Source of the DNA: Actinoallomurus spadix
GTDB taxonomy: Bacteria; Actinomycetota; Actinomycetes; Streptosporangiales; Streptosporangiaceae
Length of the DNA: 64,000 nt
Reading direction: 5' to 3'
Assembly: GCF_024055725.1 (NCBI RefSeq)
Contig: NZ_JAMXMX010000001.1
Span: 62,001 to 126,000, forward strand
In this document: piece by piece, positions 17,192-24,766 of the stretch
How positions within the stretch are numbered: the stretch's first letter is position 1
Layout of the letters: the number at the start of each line of letters is the position of its first letter
Translations under genes and position numbers: made by a program
Notes under the pieces: generated by a model
Told to the model about the DNA's origin: nothing
Seen by the model: the letters and a program-made list of their open reading frames with translations, nothing else
The model's database searches: none

Positions 17192-17229
17192 CGGTGTCAC
17201 CCGCGGCACGGTGGCCGCGGATGACACCG
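17192..17229 (-). terminator. 15-bp hairpin between peptide 2 and the SUMF1 gene, attenuator-like
   Basis: Bases 17192-17206 pair with 17215-17229 with one mismatch around an 8-nt loop. On the transcribed minus strand it begins 17 nt after the peptide stop. It matches the position of the hairpin after peptide 1 and is suited to partial termination that favours the peptide. Confidence 0.7.
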
Positions 17230-17246
17230 TGGGAGTCAGCGGAGGT

Positions 17247-17303
17247 TCACCACTTGGTGACCTCCTCGTCCTCGCGCGTCTCCAGGAACTGAGCGTCCGT
17301 CAT
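17247..17303 (-). CDS. 18-residue acidic peptide ending in Trp, candidate precursor or scaffold peptide 2
   Basis: Read MTDAQFLETREDEEVTKW, stop TGA. The start is fixed by AAAGGAGGTG, a ten-base match to the 16S anti-Shine-Dalgarno, seven bases before ATG 17303; it is the best ribosome-binding site I saw in the window. The peptide has six acidic and two basic residues, no Cys or Ser, and C-terminal Lys-Trp. It is followed by a hairpin and a SUMF1-fold gene. Tiny unmodified-leader peptides feed PQQ (PqqA), and some scaffold pathways extend a peptide C-terminus, but none of their modifying enzymes is here. The frame is open far upstream, but only this start has a ribosome site. Confidence 0.65.
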   Translation of the reverse strand: MTDAQFLETREDEEVTKW

Positions 17304-17775
17304 GTCTTCCACCTCCTTTCCGTCGCGTCGTGACTTAGGACGACCGTCTGGTGAATTCCGGCGAGCCGGCTGCACCGTGGAATGGACGCCCTGGGCACAC
17401 TGGGACTGATCGGCCCGTGGATTATCGTCGCCTGTCGAATGGCTGGCAATCACAGAGGAACGCTGCTCGATCAAGGAGTCTGTCGGCCTCATGCTGCGCG
17501 ATGGGAATCGATCGCTTCGAGTGAGCCTCCGGCGAGGGAATCGAGCAATGTCAGCACCCAACGTTCCGACACGCTAAGAGGTAAGATGTCCCGTGTCAAC
17601 GAACCGAAATCTCGTTCGCTCCGCAATAACGGCCGTCCTTAACTCGAAAGAGAGAGGAAGATGCAGGTATGTCGGGATTCAGGGTCGTCGCGGGGAACAT
17701 GGCTGGTAGTGCCTACAGGGCTCGTGGTGGCCGATTCCGGACGTACGCGCCTCCGCCGCGGCTGCCCTGGGGGCG
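17304..17775. other. 472-bp leader/intergenic region upstream of peptide 2
   Basis: This is the most AT-rich stretch of region A (for example around 17560-17660) and must contain the promoter of the minus operon; I could not fix -35/-10 boxes. Two overlapping short plus-strand frames near 17661 and 17669 are not supported. No repeat or RNA gene was recognised. Confidence 0.5.
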
Positions 17776-19017
17776 TCACCGGGGGCGACGGCCGAGCCAC
17801 GGCGCGGCCGTGACCAGCACCGTGACCGCGATGACCGCTAGGACGGCCACGAGCGGGCCCGCCAGGTCGGCCAGCAGGCCGACGACCAGGATCGACACGA
17901 TGACGCCGGCCGGCAGCAGCGTCGCCCGGAGCGTCACCACGACCGGAACCTCCTCCGGCCGGGCCTGGGCCAGCAGCCGGTTGTTGTAGGCCACGTAGGC
18001 GACCTCGAAGAGGACGAGGAAGATCAGGTACCCGGCCAGCGTGGGCCCCACCCGGGCGATCGCGATCGCGGCGGCCAGGGGTGCCATCGGCGCGATCGCC
18101 CAGACCTCCGCCGGCATCCGTGTGAGACGCCGCTGGGCTGACAGGGCGGCGAAGGACCCGGCGAAGATGGCGACGGCCGACAGTGCGACGAACACGCCGA
18201 CCAGCGAGGTCCCGCCGCCGAGCACGTCGCGGGGGACGACGTTGACGGCCACCGTGTGGAACCCCTGCCAGAACGCCACGAGCAGGAACAGTGCGAACAG
18301 GCGCCGCAGAGCCGGATCCTCCAGCCGCAGACGGCGTGGCCGTCCAGACGCCGCCCCCTCCTCGCCCGCGCCGGGCGGCCCGGCCTTCGGCAGCGTGCCG
18401 GCGAGCAGCAGCGAGCCGGCCAGCGTCAGCGCGTTTAGGGCGAAGAACGCGTGCGGGCCCAGCGCCCCGCTGAGCGGGCCGGCGGCGGCCGCCCCGGCAC
18501 TCGTGCCGGCGAGTTTGCCGATCTCGGCGAAGGTGTTCGCGCGGTTCAGCCGGCGCGCGTCGACGAGCCGGCGCAGCAGGACGGACGTCGCCGAGCGGGT
18601 CATCGCCTCGAAGAAGCCGCGGACCAGCACCACGGACACCGCGACGACGACCAGTGCGGTCCCTGAGACCGGCAGCGCGGCGAGCGACGCGGTGAGAACG
18701 AGGCTGGTGGCCTCGGCGATCCGCACGAGACGCCCGGGGTCGCGCTCGCCCAGGATGCGGTTGAGGAATGGCGCCAGGATCAGGGCGGGCAGCCAGGGCG
18801 CGCTCAGCACCGCCCCCGCGAGCAGGCCCGAGCCGGTGGCGTCGCTCACCGCGGTGGACAGCCTCAGCAGAACGAAAAAGCTGCCCAGCGTATTGACGAA
18901 AAGCACCGCAGGTACGGTATATAGCACCCATACCGACATTCGGTCACGTGCTGACGAACGGCTGCCCGCTACGTCCAAGAGATGGCGCCTTACTTTGGCC
19001 AGATGTGTGAAGACCAT
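17776..19017 (-). CDS. MFS efflux transporter 2
   Basis: 413 residues beginning at ATG 19017. Repeated hydrophobic segments, the internal loop NRANTFAEIGKLAGTSAG and the C-terminal GLLADLAGPLVAVLAVIAV identify an MFS exporter of the same broad class as the one at 6004, although the two are not close copies. It is transcribed toward the minus operon but is separated from peptide 2 by about 470 bp, and it diverges from the ABC/ATP-grasp genes with 63 bp between starts. A second exporter next to a biosynthetic cluster commonly serves product export or resistance. Confidence 0.8.
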   Translation of the reverse strand: MVFTHLAKVRRHLLDVAGSRSSARDRMSVWVLYTVPAVLFVNTLGSFFVLLRLSTAVSDATGSGLLAGAVLSAPWLPALILAPFLNRILGERDPGRLVRIAEATSLVLTASLAALPVSGTALVVVAVSVVLVRGFFEAMTRSATSVLLRRLVDARRLNRANTFAEIGKLAGTSAGAAAAGPLSGALGPHAFFALNALTLAGSLLLAGTLPKAGPPGAGEEGAASGRPRRLRLEDPALRRLFALFLLVAFWQGFHTVAVNVVPRDVLGGGTSLVGVFVALSAVAIFAGSFAALSAQRRLTRMPAEVWAIAPMAPLAAAIAIARVGPTLAGYLIFLVLFEVAYVAYNNRLLAQARPEEVPVVVTLRATLLPAGVIVSILVVGLLADLAGPLVAVLAVIAVTVLVTAAPWLGRRPR

Positions 19018-19080
19018 GACTTTGTTAATGTCTACCTGCTTCTCGGGCGCCGCGTCTAGCTATCACGGGAGGGCGAGGGT

Positions 19081-19881
19081 GTGGCATCAGCGCTTCGTTT
19101 GGGCCTGCTCGTAATCATCGGATCACTGGTCGCCTGCAGTACGAATTCGGGTAGCTCGAAATCGGCGGGCGGGGGCGTCCGTATCGTGCATCAAGGTCGA
19201 TTGACCGTCTGCGCGCAGCTTCCCTACAAACCCTTCGAGTACGCGGAGAACGGCAAGGTCGTCGGTTTCGACGTCGCGATGCTCGACCTCGCCGCCCGAC
19301 GGCTCGGCGTGACGGTCCAGGTGATCGACACGCCGTTCGAAACGATCAAGACCGGTGCGGAGCTCAACGCCGGCCGCTGCGACGTCGGCGCCGGGGGCAT
19401 GACCATCACCGACGAGCGGAAGAAGTACATCGACTTCTCCGAGCCCTACTTCGAGGCGACGCAGACGCTCCTCGCCGGGCCGTCGGTCAAGGCCGCGACC
19501 CTCGACCAGATCAAGGCGGCGAAGCTGCGCGTCGGTTCGCTGGCCTCCACGACCGGCGAGGAGTACCTCACCGGGCACGGTTTCGACCCCAAGTCCTACG
19601 ACCTGGCCGACGCCCTGCTCAACGGCCTGCGCATCGGCGACGTCGACGTGATCATCATGGACAGCCCCGTGGTGGCCGGCTGGCTCAAGGACCCGAAGAA
19701 CTCCGGCTTCCACATCGTGGCCGACCTGCGGACCGGCGAACAGTACGGCTTCGCCTTCCGCAAGGGACACAGCGCCGCGCTCATCCAGGCGGTGAACACC
19801 GCCATCCGCCAGGCCAGGGCCGATGGCACCTACGTCCGCACCTACGAGCGCTGGATCGGGCCGTACCGGAGCGCGCGGTGA
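19081..19881 (+). CDS. Amino-acid ABC transporter substrate-binding lipoprotein
   Basis: 266 residues from GTG 19081 behind GGGAGGGCGAGG. The signal LGLLVIIGSLVACS ends in a lipobox (LVAC), so the mature protein is membrane-anchored outside. TVCAQLPYKPFEYAENGKVV, GFDVAMLDLAARRLGV and MTITDERKKYIDFSEPYF are typical of SBP_bac_3 binding proteins for polar or acidic amino acids. It overlaps the permease gene by four bases. No ATPase subunit gene follows, so the importer must borrow one, or the pair supplies a precursor amino acid to the cluster with a shared ATPase. Confidence 0.9.
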   Translation: MASALRLGLLVIIGSLVACSTNSGSSKSAGGGVRIVHQGRLTVCAQLPYKPFEYAENGKVVGFDVAMLDLAARRLGVTVQVIDTPFETIKTGAELNAGRCDVGAGGMTITDERKKYIDFSEPYFEATQTLLAGPSVKAATLDQIKAAKLRVGSLASTTGEEYLTGHGFDPKSYDLADALLNGLRIGDVDVIIMDSPVVAGWLKDPKNSGFHIVADLRTGEQYGFAFRKGHSAALIQAVNTAIRQARADGTYVRTYERWIGPYRSAR

Positions 19882-20699
19882 CCGATCCGGCACTGCCCCG
19901 CAGGGGCTGGGTGCGCCTCCGCCCGAGCCGGCGGCTCGGGCGCCACGCCGTGCACGGCGTGATCCTCGCCGGACTGCTGACGTTCCTGTCCCAGGCGGAC
20001 TGGGCGCAGCTGGGCCGGCAGTTCGCCCAGCCCGACCTCGCGCGCTCGCTCTTCCCGCAGATCCTCACGGTCGCGCTCGTCAACACGCTCGTCTACACGC
20101 TGAGCGGTTTCGCCTGCGGCCTGTCCCTGGGCATCGTGCTGGCCGTCATGCGGCTGTCGCGGATCCGTGTGTACCGCGCGATCGCCCTGGTCTACATCGA
20201 GATCCTCCGCGGCCTGCCGGCCCTGCTCATCTTCATCTTCGTCGGGGTCGGCGTCCCGCTGGCCTTCCCGGGCGTGCGGATCCCCGGCGGGACCTACGGC
20301 AAGGTGGCCCTGGCGCTCGGCATGATCTCCGCGGCCTACGTCGCCGAGACCGTGCGCGCCGGGATCCAGGCGGTGCCCCGCGGCCAGGTGGACGCCGCCA
20401 TGTCCATCGGCATGACCCACGCCGCCGCCATGCGATGGATCATCCTCCCCGAGGCGATCCGGATGATGATCCCCCCGCTGACCAACGAGTTCGTGCTCTT
20501 GTTCAAGGACTCGTCTCTCGTGCTGTTCCTCGGCGTCGTCCTCAGCGAACGAGAGCTGGCCAAGTTCGGCCGCGACCTGGCCGCGACCTCGGCGAACACC
20601 ACGCCGATCGTGGTCGCCGGGCTCTGCTACCTGATCATCACCCTGCCACTCGGCCATCTGGCGCGGCGGCTCGAGAAGCGACTGCACAAGGAGAGATGA
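19878..20699 (+). CDS. Amino-acid ABC transporter permease (HisM/GlnP type)
   Basis: 273 residues from a GTG overlapping the previous stop. VNTLVYTLSGFACGLSLGI, AYVAETVRAGIQAVPRGQVD (the EAA loop that contacts the ATPase) and IILPEAIRMMIPPLTNEF are diagnostic of the His/Glu/Gln/Arg permease family. Its stop codon is directly followed by the ATG of the ATP-grasp gene, so three genes form one operon. No second permease or ATPase gene is adjacent; a homodimer would serve as channel. Confidence 0.9.
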   Translation: MTDPALPRRGWVRLRPSRRLGRHAVHGVILAGLLTFLSQADWAQLGRQFAQPDLARSLFPQILTVALVNTLVYTLSGFACGLSLGIVLAVMRLSRIRVYRAIALVYIEILRGLPALLIFIFVGVGVPLAFPGVRIPGGTYGKVALALGMISAAYVAETVRAGIQAVPRGQVDAAMSIGMTHAAAMRWIILPEAIRMMIPPLTNEFVLLFKDSSLVLFLGVVLSERELAKFGRDLAATSANTTPIVVAGLCYLIITLPLGHLARRLEKRLHKER

Positions 20700-21992
20700 A
20701 TGAGCGGTCAGCCCCATGTCGTCCTCGTCGACACCTACGCGCCGACCCGTCTGCTGGCGCCGCGGTTCCGCGCCCTGGGATACCGGTGCGTGCGGGTGCA
20801 GAGCACGCCGGAGCCTCCGCCCGTGTACGCCTCCGAGCCGGTCGACCTCGGTGACTACGCCGCCTCCGTCGTCCATGACGGCGACGTCGACAGGACGCTG
20901 GCGGCGGTCGCCGCCTTCGACCCGGTCGCCGTCGTCCCGGGCGGCGAGGTGGGGGTGGAGTTCAGCGACCTGCTGAGCGAGCGCCTCGGCACGCCGACCA
21001 ACGGCACCGCGCTCAGCGCCGCGCGGCGGGACAAGTTCCTGATGGTCGAGACCATCAAGCGGGCAGGGCTTCGCGGCGCGCGCCAGCTCCGCGTCACGGA
21101 CGCGGCCGAGCTCGCGGACTGGCACCGCGAGCTCGGCGGGCGTGTGGTGATCAAGCCGCTGCGCAGCGCCGGCGGGGACGGCGTCTCGTTCTGCGACACC
21201 CCCGAGGAGTCGGTGCGGGCCTACCGGGCCCTCCTCGGGTCCCGGGACGTCTTCGCCGGGCGCAACGAGAGCGTGGTCGCGCAGGAGTACCTCTCCGGCA
21301 CGGAGTACATGGTGAACACTGTCAGCAGGGACGGCCGGCACCACGTCTGCGACGTCTGGAAGACCACGCGGATCAACGCCAACGGGATCACCGATCTGTG
21401 CGACGCGCTCTGCCTGATCGCCTCCGACGAAAAGGTCGTGCCCGCCCTCACCGAGTACGCCGGCCGGGTCCTCGACGCGCTCGGCGTGCGCCACGGCCCG
21501 GCGCACGTGGAGGTCAGGATGACCCCGGACGGCCCGTGCCTGGTGGAGGTGGGCGCGCGCATGGCGGGCGGCGACATCCCCTACTACGCCTCACTCGGCA
21601 TCGGCGAGTCACAGATCGAGTGGACCGCGGACGCGTACGTCCGGCCGGACCGGTTCCACGCCCGGTGCGGGGAGCCCTACCGGGTCCGCCGGTTCTGCGC
21701 CATGGTGGCGATGGTGTCGCCGTACGAGGGGACGCTGCGGGAGTACTGCGGCGCGGAGACGATCCGGCGGCTTGAGAGCTTCCACGACATCGACTTCCTC
21801 GTGAAACCGCGCGGGCGCCTGCGGCGCACGGTCGACGATCTCACGTACCCGGTCGTCGTCACGCTCATGAGTCCCTCGGAGGAGGCGGTGCTGCGCGACA
21901 TCGGCACCATCCGCTACCTGGACGGCCTGGGCTTCTACGACGTCGAGCGGGAGCCGGCGGGGGTGGCCCGGACCTCCGGCTGCTCCCGGTGA
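20700..21992 (+). CDS. ATP-grasp carboxylate-amine ligase (amino-acid ligase-like)
   Basis: 430 residues. The N-terminal lobe (PHVVLVDTYAPTRLLAP) resembles BacD-type ligases. ATP-binding is seen in GRVVIKPLRSAGGDGVSF and in QEYLSGTEYMVNT, and the Mg2+-binding Glu in CLVEVGARMAGGD. Such enzymes form acyl-phosphates and join them to an amine, making dipeptides or amides. Co-transcription with amino-acid uptake genes and proximity to the micro-peptide cluster make it a candidate for attaching an imported amino acid to a pathway intermediate, but it may be independent. A strong terminator follows. Confidence 0.85.
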   Translation: MSGQPHVVLVDTYAPTRLLAPRFRALGYRCVRVQSTPEPPPVYASEPVDLGDYAASVVHDGDVDRTLAAVAAFDPVAVVPGGEVGVEFSDLLSERLGTPTNGTALSAARRDKFLMVETIKRAGLRGARQLRVTDAAELADWHRELGGRVVIKPLRSAGGDGVSFCDTPEESVRAYRALLGSRDVFAGRNESVVAQEYLSGTEYMVNTVSRDGRHHVCDVWKTTRINANGITDLCDALCLIASDEKVVPALTEYAGRVLDALGVRHGPAHVEVRMTPDGPCLVEVGARMAGGDIPYYASLGIGESQIEWTADAYVRPDRFHARCGEPYRVRRFCAMVAMVSPYEGTLREYCGAETIRRLESFHDIDFLVKPRGRLRRTVDDLTYPVVVTLMSPSEEAVLRDIGTIRYLDGLGFYDVEREPAGVARTSGCSR

Positions 21993-22027
21993 GCGACCGC
22001 GGCGGTTGATTCCCGGACGAGACGGGC

Positions 22028-22065
22028 CCATGGGGGCCGGTGATGGTCGTCACCGGCCCCCATGG
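22028..22065 (+). terminator. Perfect 16-bp hairpin terminator
   Basis: CCATGGGGGCCGGTGA at 22028-22043 pairs perfectly with 22050-22065 around TGGTCG, between the ATP-grasp stop and the 3' end of the GH3 remnant; it could stop transcription from both sides. Confidence 0.85.
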
Positions 22066-22083
22066 CGTTCCGGGCGGTCGGGT

Positions 22084-23036
22084 CTATCCGCCGCTCGCGA
22101 CGGCGAAGACGTGCATCGCGACGTTGTCGTACGCGCCGGGCACGGACGAGAAGGGGACTCCCACGCTGGCCGCCGTCTCGTCGCCGCCCTTGCGGCCGGT
22201 GACCCCGCCCACCTTGACGTTGATGGTCGCGACGCCGGAGCCGACCACCTTGACGTGCCCGGTGTCGTCGACGGTGGCGAGGTGCGGGTCGCTACTGCCG
22301 TAGTGGACCTTCGCGTGGGCGAGGTCGACGAAGGACTGGTCGTTGTTGACGGCCTCGACGACGTCGTCGGCGGTCACCGCCAGGTTCCGCTGCTCTTGCC
22401 GTGATCGGTGTCGTCCTTGATCCACCGGTTCTTGCCGGTCAGGTCGATGGTGTCACCGACCTTGTACTGGACGGCCTCGGGCTGCACGGTGACGTACCGG
22501 ACCTCCGGGGTGATCCGCCCGGTGACCTTCACCGACGGCGCGGCGACGATGTCGGCGGAGTCGGGTCCGACCTCGAACCGGTAGGTCCCGTTCGCTACGA
22601 CCGCATCGCCTGGGCGTCCCAGAGCGCCAGGTCGGCGACGTTCACGGTGAGGGAGACGCGCTCGGTCTCGCCGGGCTTCAGGACCGCGGTCTTCTGGAAG
22701 CCGACGAGCCGCTTCCTGGGCAGCTCGACGCCGGGGACGGTGAAGGGGGTGGCGGCGTAGAGCTGGGCGACCGTGGCGCCGGCGGCGTCGCCGGTGTTGG
22801 TGACGTCGAACCGGACGGTGACCTTGCCGTCCGCGCTCACCGTCGCGGTGTTCGCCCGGATGTGGGAGTAGTCGAAGGTGGTGTAGCTCTGGCCGTAACC
22901 GAACGGGTAGGTGGGCGTGCCGGTGAAGTACTGGTACGTACGGCCGATCCCGCCGGTGCCTCCCGGGGCGATGTCGTAGTCGGACATGTCCGGGAGCTGC
23001 GCGTCGTTCCTGTACCAGGTGAAGTTGAGGTGCCCG
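22084..23036 (-). pseudogene. Glycoside hydrolase family 3 C-terminal remnant, frameshifted
   Basis: Only the C-terminal part of a GH3 beta-glucosidase/xylosidase remains. Homology starts at GHLNFTWYRND near 23036, continues through YPFGYGQSYTTFDYSHI and the fibronectin-III-like domain (PGVELPRKRLVGFQKTAVL), and ends in an Ig-like tail at TAG 22084. The frame breaks at least twice, near 22610 (after LALWDAQA) and near 22388 (after GKSSGT). The catalytic N-terminal domains are missing. At about 23040 it meets a ROK remnant on the opposite strand. Confidence 0.85.
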
Positions 23037-23044
23037 GTCGCCCG

Positions 23045-23818
23045 GCCCGGTCACTGGCCCTGCGCGCGTCCGCGGTCTACGCCCTCGGGGCCGACATCGG
23101 CCATCAGCATGTGCGGGTGGCGCTGTGCGAGCTGAGCGGCACCCCCGTCTGGAACGACGGTGTGGCCACGGACGTCGACCACGCGCCGGGAGAGACGCTC
23201 GACCTGGCCGCCGAGTTGATCCGCCGGGCTCTGGACGAGAAGGGGATCGACCGGTCCCGCGTCCTCGGCCTCGGCATCGACATCGCCGCGCCGGTTCGAG
23301 AGCCCGGTGGCGTTCTGGAGGCCCACGGGATCATGCCCGGCTGGATCGGTGTGCAGCCCGGCGCCGAACTCGAGCGGCGCACCGGCCTGACCACGTGGCT
23401 GGCCAATGACGCCGACGCGGGGGCCCTCGCCGAGCGCAACTACGGCGCCGGCCGCAACGTCGACGACATGATCTACGTACGTCTCTCCGGCGGGATCGGA
23501 GCCGGGATCATCGCCAACGGCCGCCATCTGCACGGAAGCGGTGGCCTCGCCGGGGAGATCGGCCACATCCGGTCACAGGCGGACGGGCGCGTGTGCCGCT
23601 GCGGGAACCGCGGCTGCCTGGAGACCGTCGCGGGCCCGGACGCCATCACCCGGCTCCTGACCGACAGCTGGGGCTACCCGGTCACCGTCTCCGACCTGGT
23701 CGCCCTCGTCCAGGCGGGTGACCGGGGCGCCATCCGGGCCCTGGAGGACGCCGCCGAGGAGATCGGCCGGGTGCTCGCGGACGCTCCGCGCTTGCTCGCG
23801 ACCACCCTCGTCCGCTGA
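23045..23818 (+). pseudogene. ROK-family regulator/sugar kinase remnant, truncated at both ends
   Basis: Recognisable from ASAVYALGADIGHQHVRVAL (the ATP-binding DIG motif of ROK proteins) through LANDADAGALAERNYGAG, SGGIGAGIIANGR and the zinc motif region GEIGHIR...CRCGNRGCLETV. Full ROK repressors have an N-terminal winged helix and another 80 or so residues after the point where this frame stops (LADAPRLLATTLVR). No start or ribosome site lies at the break, where the GH3 remnant begins. Loss of both ends argues for decay; a residual open frame of 250 codons suggests the loss is recent. Confidence 0.8.
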
Positions 23819-24031
23819 GGCGGTGGCATCTCCGAGATCCGCTCGGCGCCCCGCGCCGGCGGCCGGCGGGCTCGCGGGGCGCGCGAGTGCGCCCCGGCGT
23901 GCCCGTCCAGGTCGGTCATGAACTAGTTTGATCGGCAGACGCGGGTGGTCCCGGCGCGGCGGCAGGCCGTACCGGGGTGGCGCGTTCGAGTGGGTTTCCG
24001 GACAGTCGCGGATGGTGTGAGGTTGGGTGCA

Positions 24032-24460
24032 GTGGTCAGAGGACGTGTGGTCAAGTTCGACGAAGTGCGCGGATACGGGTTCGTGGCGCCGGACGACGGC
24101 GGCGAGGACGTCTTCGTCCACGCGAACGACCTTCTCGTGGACAAGCGTGCCTTCACTCCGGGTACGAGCGTCGAGTTCGAGTTGAAGGACGGCGACCGTG
24201 GCCGCAAGGGCTACGACGTGCGGATCGTCGCCGCACCGGAGGGGGCCGGGGCGCCGGTGCGCAGCGGCTCCACGGGACGACCGGGCGAAGCGGGCCGTGA
24301 TGTGGAGGGCACCTGCGAGGTGCTGTCCGTCGCGGAGCTCCGCAACGAGCTCACCGAGTCGTTCATCCAGGCGGCTCCCGACCTGACGGCCGCGCAGATC
24401 GTACGACTCCGTGACGGGGTCATCGCGCTGGCCGCCGGGTACGGCTGGATCGAGGACTGA
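24032..24460 (+). CDS. Cold-shock-domain protein with C-terminal extension
   Basis: 142 residues from GTG 24032, with GTGAGG upstream. VVRGRVVKFDEVRGYGFVAP and GGEDVFVHANDLL carry the RNP1-like (YGFVAP) and RNP2-like (DVFVH) RNA-binding motifs. Canonical CspA is about 67 residues; here a linker and about 60 helical residues follow (LSVAELRNELTESFIQ, then AQIVRLRDGVIALAAGYGW), a form common in actinomycetes. Expected role: single-stranded RNA/DNA binding. It is monocistronic with its own terminator. The 23819-24031 gap before it shows nothing recognisable. Confidence 0.9.
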   Translation: MVRGRVVKFDEVRGYGFVAPDDGGEDVFVHANDLLVDKRAFTPGTSVEFELKDGDRGRKGYDVRIVAAPEGAGAPVRSGSTGRPGEAGRDVEGTCEVLSVAELRNELTESFIQAAPDLTAAQIVRLRDGVIALAAGYGWIED

Positions 24461-24490
24461 GGCCTGCCGCAAGGCCTCGCCGTCTCATCG

Positions 24491-24529
24491 CGCGGTGCCG
24501 GCGCGGCGACTCGCCGCGCCGGCACCGCG
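24491..24529 (+). terminator. 19-bp inverted repeat terminator after the cold-shock gene
   Basis: Bases 24491-24509 are perfectly complementary to 24511-24529 around one base, so in RNA the stem would be about 17 bp with a small loop. It starts 31 bp after the stop codon. The following 237 bp up to the next gene include an AT-richer stretch (24600-24690) likely to hold its promoter. Confidence 0.85.
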
Positions 24530-24766
24530 TCGCCGCCGGTCGGCGGCCGGACTCAGCTCGCCTCCCGGCGTCCGGTGACGGCTGCGTCTCCGGCAATCGG
24601 ACGCAAAAAACGAGCAGCGACGTGGCTATAGGCGACAACTGAACGAAGGTACGCTTCCGGGGATCTTGTGAAGGGGACCACGGCGGTCTAGTGTCACCTC
24701 ACCCGAACGGTGTCCCTCCGCCGGCTCGACCGTCTCCTCCGCCCCTCCGAGAGAAGCGAGCTTCCG

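Noticed and set aside
17661-17989. Short plus-strand frames starting at 17661 (50 codons) and 17669 (106 codons) after a GAGAGGA stretch
   Set aside because: They run antisense into the end of the MFS gene, overlap each other in different frames, have poorly spaced ribosome sites and a composition typical of shadow frames.
1129-21992. PEARL (aminoacyl-tRNA-dependent scaffold) or PQQ/mycofactocin-type pathway
   Set aside because: No LanB-like dehydratase, radical SAM or PqqD/MftB-like protein is present; only the small size of the peptides is similar.
23045-23818. Functional ROK kinase
   Set aside because: Both the N-terminal start and the C-terminal helices are missing and no ribosome site is found at the junction.
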